Positions 33,910-42,651 of a stretch of DNA of 64,000 bases are shown piece after piece (within the stretch, counting starts at the first letter, position 1; each line of letters begins with the position of its first letter). The stretch is taken from assembly GCA_964563545.1 (NCBI GenBank), contig CAZLXB010000003.1, forward strand, positions 54,996-118,995. Direction: 5' to 3'. The notes beneath the pieces are model-generated. The model did not search any database, was not told where the DNA came from, and saw only the letters and a program-made list of their open reading frames with translations. Made by a program: the position numbers and the translations under genes. Origin of the DNA: Casp-actino8 sp964563545. Lineage in GTDB: Bacteria; Actinomycetota; Acidimicrobiia; Acidimicrobiales; Ilumatobacteraceae.

Positions 33910-34716
33910 GTGGGATCACCGTCGATCGAGAGTGTGGTGGACGATCTGATCGCCGAACACGCCGAACTCGATGTCCTCGTGGCGGGGATCGGCGAACCGG
34001 CCTGGAGGTCGGCGACCCCGGCGGAGGGCTGGTCCATCGCCGACTCGATCGGCCATCTCGACTTCTTCGACGAGCGGGCCCGACTGGCGCTCGTCGATCC
34101 GGCGGCCTTCGCTGCGGATCGGGAGAGTCTGATCGCGTCGGCTCCGCACGACCCGTCGGTCGACTTCGCCCGATCGGTATCCGGCGCCGAACTTCTCGAT
34201 CACTGGCGCGGTCGGCGTGATGCGCTCGTGGCCGCGGCGCGAGTCGCCGATCCGGAGGCACGGGTTCCTTGGTACGGGCCGGCGATGTCGTTGCGTTCAT
34301 TCCTCACCGCCCGACTCATGGAGACCTGGGCACACGGGCAGGACGTTGTCGATGCGCTCGGTGAAGATCGGCGGCCGACCGAGCGTCTGCGCCACGTCTG
34401 TCACATCGGTGTGCAGGCCCGGCCGTACAGCTTGATGATCAATCGACTTCCTTCCGACACCACCGAAGTCTTCGTGTCGCTCACCGGACCCCGGGACCTG
34501 GTCTGGACGTGGGGTTCACCCACGGCCGCGGGCGGCCGAGTCGTGGGGGATGCTCTCGAGTTCGCGCTGGTGGTCGTGCAACGACGCAATCTCGGCGACA
34601 CCGGTCTCGTCGTCGAGGGCGATTCGGCTCGTCGGTGGATGGACGTCGCGCAGGCCTTCGCCGGCCCTCCTGGAGCGGGTCGTGAACGTCGCGATTCGTC
34701 CCCTCGGAACCTCTAG
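33910..34716 (+). CDS. TIGR03084-family, DinB/maleylpyruvate isomerase-like protein
   Basis: 268 residues from GTG 33910, with CACACT six bases upstream. The N-terminal four-helix domain has W-R-S-A-T-P-A-E-G-W-S-I-A-D-S-I-G-H and M-E-T-W-A-H-G-Q-D, giving the H, E and H that bind metal in mycothiol-dependent maleylpyruvate isomerases. It matches the actinobacterial TIGR03084 family, whose function is not established. A thiol-transfer or isomerase role using mycothiol is inference. The stop overlaps the convergent PIG-L gene by 4 bases. Confidence 0.8.
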   Translation: MGSPSIESVVDDLIAEHAELDVLVAGIGEPAWRSATPAEGWSIADSIGHLDFFDERARLALVDPAAFAADRESLIASAPHDPSVDFARSVSGAELLDHWRGRRDALVAAARVADPEARVPWYGPAMSLRSFLTARLMETWAHGQDVVDALGEDRRPTERLRHVCHIGVQARPYSLMINRLPSDTTEVFVSLTGPRDLVWTWGSPTAAGGRVVGDALEFALVVVQRRNLGDTGLVVEGDSARRWMDVAQAFAGPPGAGRERRDSSPRNL

Positions 34717-35495
34717 AGGTCGCTGATCTTCTTGAACAATTCGGCCGCGCCGCGCCCGATGCGCTGACCGAGTTCGCCGGCTCGCTTCTCGATCCGGGCC
34801 GTGAACCTCTGCAGGGTGGCCTGATCGACGGCTTTCATGGTGCTCTCGAACTGCGACTCATGAGCCAACAAAGCGCTGATCTTGGTGGCGAGCGACCCCG
34901 ACACGTCTTCGCCGTGGTCGGCTTCGTCGGCTTCCCACAACAACAGCGTCGACGGGCGATGGTGGTGTAGGCCGTGCTCGCGGAAGAAGTGCGGATCCCG
35001 GGCGGCGACGATGGCATCACACGTGAGGAGGCCGGCGTGCCGGTGATCGGGATGAAGGCGGTACCGCTTCCACGGATCGTGGCCGAGGACGACATCAGGT
35101 CGCAGACGTCGAATCTCCCGGGTGACCGCACCTCGCAACTCGAGTGAACCCTCGAGTTCGCCGTCGATCTGATCGAGGAACACGACCTCACCACGCGAGC
35201 CGAGTCGGCGAGCCGCCTCACGTTGCTCATCGCGTCGCGCGGCCACGAGCGCGACCTTGTCGGCATCGGGATTCCACGTTCCCTTCGATCCGTCGGTGAG
35301 GACGAGGTGATGGATCAGGCAGCCGTCGGCCGCCCATTTGGCGAGCGTGCCACCACAACCGAACTCGACGTCGTCCGGATGTGCACCGATCGCGAGGGCA
35401 ACCGACGGTGTGGGGAGGTCGACACTCGTGATCGTGGTCGACCCGACTGCGGGGGGCTGACCGGGGTCGTTGGCCGATGGCGAGGTGTTGCTCAT
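34713..35495 (-). CDS. PIG-L family deacetylase
   Basis: 260 residues from ATG 35495 (another ATG at 35507 is possible). AHPDDVEFGCGG near the N-terminus and HPDHR later are the zinc and catalytic motifs of the PIG-L/LmbE family, which includes MshB and the mycothiol amidase Mca. It probably removes an N-acetyl or acyl group from a glucosaminyl substrate. It does not look like a close MshB, so substrate is open. The C-terminal part is helical. It overlaps the end of cofC by 4 bases, so the two are probably cotranscribed. Confidence 0.85.
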   Translation of the reverse strand: MSNTSPSANDPGQPPAVGSTTITSVDLPTPSVALAIGAHPDDVEFGCGGTLAKWAADGCLIHHLVLTDGSKGTWNPDADKVALVAARRDEQREAARRLGSRGEVVFLDQIDGELEGSLELRGAVTREIRRLRPDVVLGHDPWKRYRLHPDHRHAGLLTCDAIVAARDPHFFREHGLHHHRPSTLLLWEADEADHGEDVSGSLATKISALLAHESQFESTMKAVDQATLQRFTARIEKRAGELGQRIGRGAAELFKKISDL

Positions 35496-36124
35496 GCTGT
35501 GCTCCATCCGGGAAGAACCGAGTCGAGGAAATTCCGAACTCGAGGATCATCGAGATCGTGGGCGGTGTCGAGATCGAGACCGAGTTCGCTCGATCCGATC
35601 AGATCCACTTCCAAACCCCGTGCCCGGGCTTGGTCGGTATGAGAACCACACGAGCCCGGTCCGTAGGAGAACCGCCAGTCGGCGAAGATCGGGCGGTGCA
35701 GAAGCAGAACGTTCGTGCCGTCGTGGCGGTCGTCGGAGACGATGACGATCGATGTGGATGACGTGTTCTCGGCCTGCGAAACGAGGAAGGCCCCGAGTCG
35801 ATGCGCGAGTGGTAGATCGGCGTGGACGATGGCGAACCAGTCGGCCGCTGACCGGTCCGCGATGACGTCGCGCGAGGCGGTCAACGACTCGTTCAGCCCT
35901 CGTGCCTTCACCATGATGGGATCGGCACCGCGGCCGATCGCCCAATCGGCCACTTCTGGTTCATCGCACACCACGTAGGTCGTGATGCCGTGACCCGGAT
36001 CGACGACCACTTCGGCGAGGGCCCGGGCGAGGCGCGCTCGTTGTTCGCCCGTCAGTCGCTCGGCCAATCGGCTCTTGCCCGACGAGAACCCGCGCACCGG
36101 AACGATGAGGGCGAGGTCGACCAC
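35492..36124 (-). CDS. cofC: 2-phospho-L-lactate (or PEP) guanylyltransferase
   Basis: 210 residues, nucleotidyltransferase fold. L-I-V-P-V-R-G-F-S-S-G-K-S-R-L-A is the CofC/FbiD N-terminal signature; A-D-L-P-L-A is the metal-binding segment. It activates 2-phospholactate or phosphoenolpyruvate with GTP, the first dedicated step of F420 side-chain synthesis, supplying CofD at 46-47 kb. GTG start with TAGGCT seven bases upstream. It is the first gene of an operon with a PIG-L deacetylase. Confidence 0.88.
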   Translation of the reverse strand: MVDLALIVPVRGFSSGKSRLAERLTGEQRARLARALAEVVVDPGHGITTYVVCDEPEVADWAIGRGADPIMVKARGLNESLTASRDVIADRSAADWFAIVHADLPLAHRLGAFLVSQAENTSSTSIVIVSDDRHDGTNVLLLHRPIFADWRFSYGPGSCGSHTDQARARGLEVDLIGSSELGLDLDTAHDLDDPRVRNFLDSVLPGWSTA

Positions 36125-36170
36125 TCCGCCGAGCCTACGGTCGCCATCGCAGGGGGTGTCGTCCCGGGGT

Positions 36171-36204
36171 TACCCTTCGGGACGAACGCCGGATGTGAAG
36201 GAGG
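36171..36204 (+). promoter_or_regulatory. Promoter -10 and Shine-Dalgarno of gpsA
   Basis: TACCCT (36171-36176) is a candidate -10; AAGGAGG (36198-36204) is a full Shine-Dalgarno five bases before ATG 36210. Unlike many neighbours, this gene has a conventional leader. Confidence 0.55.
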
Positions 36205-36209
36205 TCGAC

Positions 36210-37217
36210 ATGACGGTGAACCGCACGATGCGGGTCGCGGTGATCGGCGCCGGCTCGTGGGGGACCACGGTGGCCAGCATCGTGGCGGCCAACGCGCCGA
36301 CGGTGCTGTGGGCCCGCCGTCGCGATCTGGTCGAGTCGATGGCCCTAGATCGGGTCAACGCCACGTACTTGCCCGACTTCACTCTTCCCGACGAACTCGA
36401 TTTCACCGCCGACATGGGCGCGGCGGTCGCCAATGCCGATGTCGTGGTGATGGCGGTTCCGTCTCACGGCTTCCGGGACGTGGTGGCCGATGCGGCTCGA
36501 CACATCCGACCGTGGGTCCCGGTCGTGTCGCTCGCCAAGGGCATCGAGCGGAGTTCGTTGAAGCGAATGTCGCAAGTCGTAGCCGACGAACTTCCGGGTC
36601 ATCCTGTCGCCGTGCTCACCGGTCCCAATCTCGCCAAGGAGATCATGGGCGGTCAACCGGCGGCGGCGGTGGTGGCGATCGACGACAAAGTGATCGCCGA
36701 GGAACTGCAGCGGATCTTCACGCGTCCGGCACTTCGCGTGTACACGAATCCCGACGTGATCGGTTGCGAGGTTGCGGGTGTGGCCAAGAACGTCATGGCC
36801 ATCGCTTCGGGAATGGCGGCCGGCATGGGTTTTGGCGACAACACGAGGGCAACGCTCATCACACGCGGTCTCGCCGAGATGACCCGGCTCGGGATCGCAA
36901 TGGGTGGCGAGGGTCTCACCTTCGCCGGTCTGGCCGGCATGGGGGATCTCATCGCCACGTGCTCCTCGACTCAGAGTCGAAACAACACCGTCGGCCTCCG
37001 CCTCGGGCGGGGAGAGTCGATCGACGAGATCCTCGCGTCCATGAACATGGTCGCGGAGGGAGTGAAGAGTTCGCCTTCGCTCCTCGATCTCGCCCGACGG
37101 CACGGAGTCGAGATGCCGATCACCGAACAAGTCGTCGCGGTGTGTCATCAGGGCCGGCCGGCGAAGGAGGCCATGATGTTGTTGATGCAGCGCCGACGTC
37201 GGAGTGAAATTGGCTGA
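36210..37217 (+). CDS. gpsA: NAD(P)-dependent glycerol-3-phosphate dehydrogenase
   Basis: 335 residues. It reduces dihydroxyacetone phosphate to sn-glycerol-3-phosphate for membrane lipid synthesis. Rossmann motif V-I-G-A-G-S-W-G-T-T at about 11-20; V-S-L-A-K-G-I-E; E-V-A-G-V-A-K-N-V-M-A-I-A with the catalytic lysine; and L-A-G-M-G-D-L-I-A-T-C are all present. The start is fixed by AAGGAGG. Its end overlaps the next gene by 14 bases. Confidence 0.95.
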   Translation: MTVNRTMRVAVIGAGSWGTTVASIVAANAPTVLWARRRDLVESMALDRVNATYLPDFTLPDELDFTADMGAAVANADVVVMAVPSHGFRDVVADAARHIRPWVPVVSLAKGIERSSLKRMSQVVADELPGHPVAVLTGPNLAKEIMGGQPAAAVVAIDDKVIAEELQRIFTRPALRVYTNPDVIGCEVAGVAKNVMAIASGMAAGMGFGDNTRATLITRGLAEMTRLGIAMGGEGLTFAGLAGMGDLIATCSSTQSRNNTVGLRLGRGESIDEILASMNMVAEGVKSSPSLLDLARRHGVEMPITEQVVAVCHQGRPAKEAMMLLMQRRRRSEIG

Positions 37218-38532
37218 AGGTCGGTGGCGTCGCCGTCGTCGACGCGGCACGAAGGATCAGCAAGAAGTCCGGGGATTTCCGACAGGAGTCCTCGGTGACT
37301 CGTGGCGCGCCCTCGTGACCCCATGGGGTGATCTCGTCGATCGGCACGGAACGCCGGTGATGCAGTGGTTCGTCGCCGCCGACGATCGCTGGCACCGACC
37401 TCCCGATGAGGTCGCAGTCCGGCAGTGCAACGTGGACGGCTCGGCCGTTGTCGAAACCCGGCTTCGCGTGCCGGGCGGTGATGTGGTCGAGACGATCTGG
37501 TCAACCATCGCCACCGACGGTCGACGGTTCACGGCCGTGGAATTCGCCAACGAATCGTCGATGCCGGTCGCCATCGCCGTGGCCGGCGAGAACCTCCTGA
37601 CCTCGCGGCCGGTCGATCCGGGCCCGGCCCCGGGACTCGAATTCGACGAGCCGGTTCGGGTCCTACCGGTGGCGCACCGAACGAGCGTGCGTGTCCTCGT
37701 GGCTCACGATGGGCGTGGAGGAGATTGGCCATCGGACTTTTCGGACGCGAGTGATGTCGGCGCGGGTTGGCTCGCCATCGTGGGTCGGGCCGGTCGGGTA
37801 TCGATCCCGGAGATGATCGGCGGACGTCCTGTCGCCGACGTGGTCGCAGCGACGCGTTGTCGTCTGGCCCTCGAATCGATCACCGACATCATCGATCCGG
37901 TGGAACGGCTCCTGATGATCGACGAACGTTCTCGCATGAATCTCGACCAGGAAGATCTCGTGCCGATCGTGATCGAAGCGGCCGAGGAGATTCTGGTGAG
38001 CGTCAGATCCGGAGGCGGCGACGAGAGCGGAGCGCGCCTCGCCTTGTTGGCCGCCCACCGAAGTCTTCGTTCCGACCCGCGCGCGGCGTCCGATCTCGTG
38101 GCATCGGTGGCCCGGTGGCGCAAGAACCGAGCGACCAATTTCCCCGAAGCGTGGGGTCCGATCGAGTCGACTCCGCCGCTCGGCGATTCGGGCCGTCGCC
38201 TTCCGGCCGATGTCGTCGATCGGCTCGTTCGCTGGACGGGCGAGAACACCGCGACCTTGGTCCCCGATGGGTTACCGCGGAGTTGGTGGGGTTCGTCGTG
38301 TGAGGCGTTCGATCTGGCCGTTGGCTCGAGTCATCGCGTGTCGTTCGCCATCCGCTGGCACGGTGAACGGCCGGCGGTGCTGTGGGAGGTCGCCGGCCCG
38401 GCCGGGCTCGTGTTGCGTTCGGGCGCCGACGAGAGTTGGTCGACGACTCAAGCCAGAGGTGAAGCCTTGTGGAGCGCGCCGGCACCGGTGCGCTCCAATC
38501 TCAGCGTGCGGTCGGCCGAATCCTTCGGGTGA
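37204..38532 (+). CDS. Uncharacterised 442-residue protein
   Basis: I do not recognise this protein. It starts at a GTG inside the end of gpsA with G-G-A-G just upstream, so it is probably translated from the gpsA transcript. No signal peptide or membrane helix; a run of arginines follows residue 6. The first 200 residues look beta-rich (many short V/T/E strands, with W-x-x-L-V-T-P-W-G-D-L-V), the middle is helical, and the end is beta-rich again with several tryptophans. It might be a carbohydrate-related beta-sandwich protein, but this is a guess. Codon use matches its neighbours. Confidence 0.65.
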   Translation: MKLAEGRWRRRRRRGTKDQQEVRGFPTGVLGDSWRALVTPWGDLVDRHGTPVMQWFVAADDRWHRPPDEVAVRQCNVDGSAVVETRLRVPGGDVVETIWSTIATDGRRFTAVEFANESSMPVAIAVAGENLLTSRPVDPGPAPGLEFDEPVRVLPVAHRTSVRVLVAHDGRGGDWPSDFSDASDVGAGWLAIVGRAGRVSIPEMIGGRPVADVVAATRCRLALESITDIIDPVERLLMIDERSRMNLDQEDLVPIVIEAAEEILVSVRSGGGDESGARLALLAAHRSLRSDPRAASDLVASVARWRKNRATNFPEAWGPIESTPPLGDSGRRLPADVVDRLVRWTGENTATLVPDGLPRSWWGSSCEAFDLAVGSSHRVSFAIRWHGERPAVLWEVAGPAGLVLRSGADESWSTTQARGEALWSAPAPVRSNLSVRSAESFG

Positions 38533-38585
38533 GTAGCACTGGGAATCGCTCGTCGCGCCAGCAACGTTTCTGACCGATCGAACGA

Positions 38586-39128
38586 TCAGGTGGGAAGCGC
38601 AGCGACGATGTTCGCGAGTCGGGTGGTGATGAGTGCTTCGATCTCCGGATCGGAAGTCGTTCCATCGGCGGCGATGCGTTCGGCGCCCTTGACGACCTGA
38701 ACCACGGGTTCGCTCACGACGGTGTTGCCGAGCAGGGCGAGGATTCCTGAGAGTTGATCGGTCATGTGCGCGCCACCCGTGCTGCCGGCACTGCTCACGA
38801 TGCTCACCACCTTGCCGCGAAGAGCGTGTTTTCCGAGCGGACGGGTCGCCCAATCGACGGCATTCTTGAGCACTGCGGTGGGGCCGAAGTTGTACTCGGG
38901 CGAAGCGATGAACAAGGCGTCGCACGACGACACCACCGCTCGCCATTCGACGACGATCGGCGGGGGAGCGGCCTCGAGATCCTCGTTGTAGAAAGGAAGA
39001 TCACCGAGGCGATTCCAGGATTCGAAGATGACTTCGGCCGGCGCGAGACGTCGGGCCAATTCGACGAGGCCGGAATTCGACGACGCCGAACGCAGGCTGC
39101 CGGAGACGGCGAGGATCTTGTGGGGCAC
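38586..39128 (-). CDS. NADPH-dependent FMN reductase family protein
   Basis: 180-residue flavodoxin-like protein. AVSGSLRSASSNSGL at the N-terminus is the FMN phosphate-binding loop, and SPEYNFGPTAVLKNAVDW is the second flavin motif. Members reduce FMN, quinones, azo dyes or chromate; the natural substrate is unknown. GTG 39128 is chosen because CATACT lies six bases upstream and homologous sequence starts here, although the frame stays open for another 46 codons. Confidence 0.88.
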   Translation of the reverse strand: MPHKILAVSGSLRSASSNSGLVELARRLAPAEVIFESWNRLGDLPFYNEDLEAAPPPIVVEWRAVVSSCDALFIASPEYNFGPTAVLKNAVDWATRPLGKHALRGKVVSIVSSAGSTGGAHMTDQLSGILALLGNTVVSEPVVQVVKGAERIAADGTTSDPEIEALITTRLANIVAALPT

Positions 39129-39193
39129 GACCTCAGTATGGCCTCGACTCTCGATGACCGTTGGGTCCGGTGCGCACGCGCCAAGATGGGGGT

Positions 39194-40270
39194 GTGCAAG
39201 CACCGGTGCGCGTGGCCTACACCCTCGAACAGTGCTGGCACCGAGTCCCCGGCGGAACTGCGTCATCGGCCCTGCGCACGGCGGTCGCGCTGTCCGATGT
39301 GCCAGGTGTCGAGATCATCGGCGTCGCCGGTCGTCATCGTCGGCCGCCGAATCCGGCCTTCGTGCCATCCGTGCCCGTGCAGCAACTCCCGTATCGCGCG
39401 CCGCTTCTCTACGAATTGTGGCTCCGACTCGGCTGGCCGCCGATCGAACGGGCCACCGGAGTGGTCGACGTGGTGCATTGCACCGGACTGATTCCGCCAC
39501 CGAGCCGCGCGCCGATGGTCGCGACGTTGCACGACGTCGCTTGGCGTCATCGTCCCGATCAGTTCACCCGACACGGAGTGCGGGTGTTCGAGCGCAGCCT
39601 GGCCGAGATCCGTCGTCGCGCGGCTCTCGTTCTGTGTCCGTCGACGGCGACGATGCTCGATGCCGAGCGGGCCGGAATCGAAGTCGAGCGATTGCGGCTC
39701 GTCCCATGGGGCGTGGAGCGGCATTCGGTGACCGAGTCCGACAAAGTATCGGTACGTACCAAGTTCGGTCTGCCCGAGGAGTTCTTATTGTTCGTCGGCA
39801 CGGTCGAGCCGCGCAAGAACCTGCGCCGACTCGCCGAAGCCGTGAGCCGCCTCGATGAGCCCTTACCGCTCGTCGTGGCTGGGGCCAAGGGATGGGGCGA
39901 TTCCGGCATCGATTCCATCGAGGGAGTGCAGTTCATCGGCTTCGTTCCCGATGCCGATCTGCCGGCGCTCTACGCCGCGGCTCTGGTGTTCTGTTACCCG
40001 AGCGAGCGCGAAGGTTTCGGTATGCCGGTTCTGGAGGCGATGTCGCAGGGCGTCCCGGTGGTCACGAGCCTGGGCACTTCCACCGAAGAAGTCGCCGGTG
40101 GAGCGGCCGTTCTTGTCGATCCTTTCAGCGTCGACGACATTCGACGCGGTATCGAAGAAGCCTTGTCCCGTCGACAGGAGCTCATCGTGTGGGGACAACG
40201 GCAGGCGGCGCGTCGTCAATGGTCGGAGACGGCGCGCCTCACTGTGGCCGCGTATCGCGAGGTCATCTGA
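39194..40270 (+). CDS. GT4 family glycosyltransferase 1 of the polysaccharide cluster
   Basis: 358 residues from GTG 39194 (CAAGAT six bases upstream). GT-B fold: an N-terminal acceptor domain, then L-F-V-G-T-V-E-P-R-K-N-L-R-R-L and Y-P-S-E-R-E-G-F-G-M-P-V-L-E-A-M, the nucleotide-sugar donor motifs with the EX7E pattern. It resembles mannosyl/glucosyltransferases of surface polysaccharides. It is the first gene of a run that goes on through 41376 with 1-4 base overlaps. Donor and acceptor are not known. Confidence 0.88.
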   Translation: MQAPVRVAYTLEQCWHRVPGGTASSALRTAVALSDVPGVEIIGVAGRHRRPPNPAFVPSVPVQQLPYRAPLLYELWLRLGWPPIERATGVVDVVHCTGLIPPPSRAPMVATLHDVAWRHRPDQFTRHGVRVFERSLAEIRRRAALVLCPSTATMLDAERAGIEVERLRLVPWGVERHSVTESDKVSVRTKFGLPEEFLLFVGTVEPRKNLRRLAEAVSRLDEPLPLVVAGAKGWGDSGIDSIEGVQFIGFVPDADLPALYAAALVFCYPSEREGFGMPVLEAMSQGVPVVTSLGTSTEEVAGGAAVLVDPFSVDDIRRGIEEALSRRQELIVWGQRQAARRQWSETARLTVAAYREVI

Positions 40271-41379
40271 TGGCGGTTCGCGGTCGTGTCGCCGTGAACC
40301 TCACGTGGTGCATACCGGGTGTCGTCGGTGGCAGTGAGGAGTATCTCTGTCGGCAGTTGATCGGGGTGGGTGAGGCGGGCGTGTCGACCACCGTGTTCGC
40401 GCCCCGCGGATTCGCACGGGTGCATCCCGAGCTTCTCGACCACCACGAGATCGTGGAGGCGCGACATTCATGCGTGTCGCGCCCGCGCCGCATGTTGACG
40501 GAGTCCACCTGGTTGCGTCGGCGGACACGTGGTGCCTCCGTGGTTCATCACGGCGGCGGAACCCTGCCGGTGCTCTATCGCAAACCGACCCTTCTCACGA
40601 TCCACGATCTCCAGTACCTGCAGTTTCCGCAGTACTTCTCTCGCCAGCGGCTCACCTATCTGAGGGCCGTGATGCCGCGGTCGGCTCTCGCCGCCGACTT
40701 GATCGCCGTCCCCACCGATTTCGTGAAGCGCACCGTCGTCGACGCGTTCGGAGTGCCTGCTGACCGAATCGAAGTCGTCCCGCACGGCGTCGATGACTCG
40801 CTCGTCGTCGACGCGACGCCCGAGGACGAAATTCGCGAACGGTTCGGACTCGGAACCGATCCGATCGTCGTGATGCCAGCTGCGACCCATCCGCACAAGG
40901 GACATCTCTTCCTCATCGACGTCGCCGACCGTCATTGGTCGCACCAAGGAGTGCGTCTCGTGCTCATGGGGGGCGTGGGAGCATCCGAAGCGGTCGTTCG
41001 GCAGCGCCTGGAGGATCCACGGGTCGCTCGTTGGGTCACCCATGTCGGGCGGGTGACCGATCGCGATCGCAATGGACTCATCGCGATGGCCCGCGCGCTG
41101 GCGTTTCCGAGCGAATACGAGGGATTCGGAGCGCCGGTCATCGAGGCGATGCGCCTCGGGGTGCCGGTGGTCAGCAGCGATCGCACGTGTCTGCCCGAAG
41201 TGGTCGGCGACGCCGGCGTGGTTCTCTCGCTTCAGGACGACCTCTGGGCCGCGGTTCCCGACATCGTGGCCGTTCGTCACGACGAACTCATCGCGAAAGG
41301 CCGGCATCGCGTCGAGGCCTTCACGACGAAGGCGTCGGGAGCGGCACTTGCGCTGGCGTATCGGAGACTCGGCGCATGA
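40270..41379 (+). CDS. GT4 family glycosyltransferase 2 of the polysaccharide cluster
   Basis: 369 residues. The start shares one base with the preceding stop (TGATG). Donor-site blocks are M-P-A-A-T-H-P-H-K-G-H and F-P-S-E-Y-E-G-F-G-A-P-V-I-E-A-M, with GG-S-E-E-Y in the first domain. Same family as the gene before it but clearly diverged, so it probably adds a different sugar. Cytosolic, acting on a lipid-linked intermediate by inference. Confidence 0.88.
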   Translation: MAVRGRVAVNLTWCIPGVVGGSEEYLCRQLIGVGEAGVSTTVFAPRGFARVHPELLDHHEIVEARHSCVSRPRRMLTESTWLRRRTRGASVVHHGGGTLPVLYRKPTLLTIHDLQYLQFPQYFSRQRLTYLRAVMPRSALAADLIAVPTDFVKRTVVDAFGVPADRIEVVPHGVDDSLVVDATPEDEIRERFGLGTDPIVVMPAATHPHKGHLFLIDVADRHWSHQGVRLVLMGGVGASEAVVRQRLEDPRVARWVTHVGRVTDRDRNGLIAMARALAFPSEYEGFGAPVIEAMRLGVPVVSSDRTCLPEVVGDAGVVLSLQDDLWAAVPDIVAVRHDELIAKGRHRVEAFTTKASGAALALAYRRLGA

Positions 41380-42611
41380 CCACCCGTCTCGCGATCCTCG
41401 TGATCTGTCCGCATTTCGCGCCTGACACCGCGCCGACCGGAGTCGTGATGACCCGAATCGTGGAGGAGCTCGCGGCGCTTGGCCATCGTGTTCATGTCGT
41501 GACGTCGCTGCCGTGGTACGCGAAACACCGCGTCGACCCCGATTGGCGGCACGTTCGTTGGCGGAATCGCACCGAGGTGCGACCGTGGGGTTCGGTGACC
41601 CGGCTCGATCCGTTCGCTGGAGACGACAAACGAAACCTGCTACGACGGGCACTCGGGTTCCTTGGCTTCTCGATCACCGCGGCCGTCGCCGGACTACGCG
41701 CCGGCGAACGACCCGATGCCGTTCTCGTGATGAGTCCTCCGTTGACTCTCGGAGCGACCGGTTGGTTGGTTTCCCGCTTGCGACGAGCACCATTGGTCTT
41801 CAACATCCAGGATGTCTTCCCCGACGCGGCGATCGAGACGGGCGCCATCGGCAACAAGGCGGTGATCGCGGTGGCGCGGATCCTCGAGCGCTGGACGTAC
41901 GCGCGCTCGGCCGCAGTGACGGTTCTTTCCGAGGATCTCGCCGACAACGTGCGCGACAAGGTCCGCGCGCGGCGTCGGGATCGCGTCGTCGTCATTCCCA
42001 ACTTCGTCGACACGGTGGCGATTCGGCCGGCTGACCGTCGCACCGAGTACCGACGGGAACTCGGAATCGACGACCGCCCAGTCGTGATGTATGCCGGCAA
42101 CGTTGGCTTCTCGCAGTCACTCGATCTCATGATCGACGCCGCCCGCGCGTTGCCCGATGTCGCTTTCGTGATCAACGGTGACGGTTCGGCCCGCGACAAT
42201 CTCGAGATGAGAGCCTCGGGTCTCACGAATGTGGTTTTCGGCGATTACCAGCCATCCGAACGACTGGCCGAGGTGCTTGCCACGGCCGACGTGCACGTGA
42301 TTCCGCTCAAGCGGGGTCTCGGACGCGTGAGTGTTCCCTCGAAGACGTATTCGATCATGGCAGCTGGTCGTCCGGCCGTGGCCGCGGTGGACGCCGGCAC
42401 CGAAGTTCCCCGTCTCATCTCCGAATCGGGTGGAGGGCTGTGCGTGCCCCCCGATGACTCGGCGGCCTTCATCGATGCGATCCGTTACCTCGTCGAGCAT
42501 CCGAAGGAAGCCGCCGACATGGGAGCCCGGGCCCGCGTCCACGTGGAAGGCAACGTGTCTCCGGCGGCGGTCGCATCGTCGTACGCCGATCTGCTTGCCC
42601 GCTGGTCCTGA
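41376..42611 (+). CDS. GT4 family glycosyltransferase 3 (WcaI/WbuB-like)
   Basis: 411 residues, ATGA overlap with the preceding gene. The N-terminus I-C-P-H-F-A-P-D-T-A-P-T-G and the segment F-N-I-Q-D-V-F-P-D-A-A place it with WcaI/WbuB-like transferases. Donor motif region is V-M-Y-A-G-N-V-G-F-S-Q-S. A central hydrophobic patch (about 90-110, 125-145) suggests peripheral membrane association. WbuB-like enzymes often transfer fucosamine or fucose; the donor here is unproven, though gmd is nearby. Confidence 0.87.
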   Translation: MTTRLAILVICPHFAPDTAPTGVVMTRIVEELAALGHRVHVVTSLPWYAKHRVDPDWRHVRWRNRTEVRPWGSVTRLDPFAGDDKRNLLRRALGFLGFSITAAVAGLRAGERPDAVLVMSPPLTLGATGWLVSRLRRAPLVFNIQDVFPDAAIETGAIGNKAVIAVARILERWTYARSAAVTVLSEDLADNVRDKVRARRRDRVVVIPNFVDTVAIRPADRRTEYRRELGIDDRPVVMYAGNVGFSQSLDLMIDAARALPDVAFVINGDGSARDNLEMRASGLTNVVFGDYQPSERLAEVLATADVHVIPLKRGLGRVSVPSKTYSIMAAGRPAVAAVDAGTEVPRLISESGGGLCVPPDDSAAFIDAIRYLVEHPKEAADMGARARVHVEGNVSPAAVASSYADLLARWS

Positions 42612-42651
42612 AGCCCAGTTGAGGGCCCCCAGCCGGTAGCCTCGCCTACTC

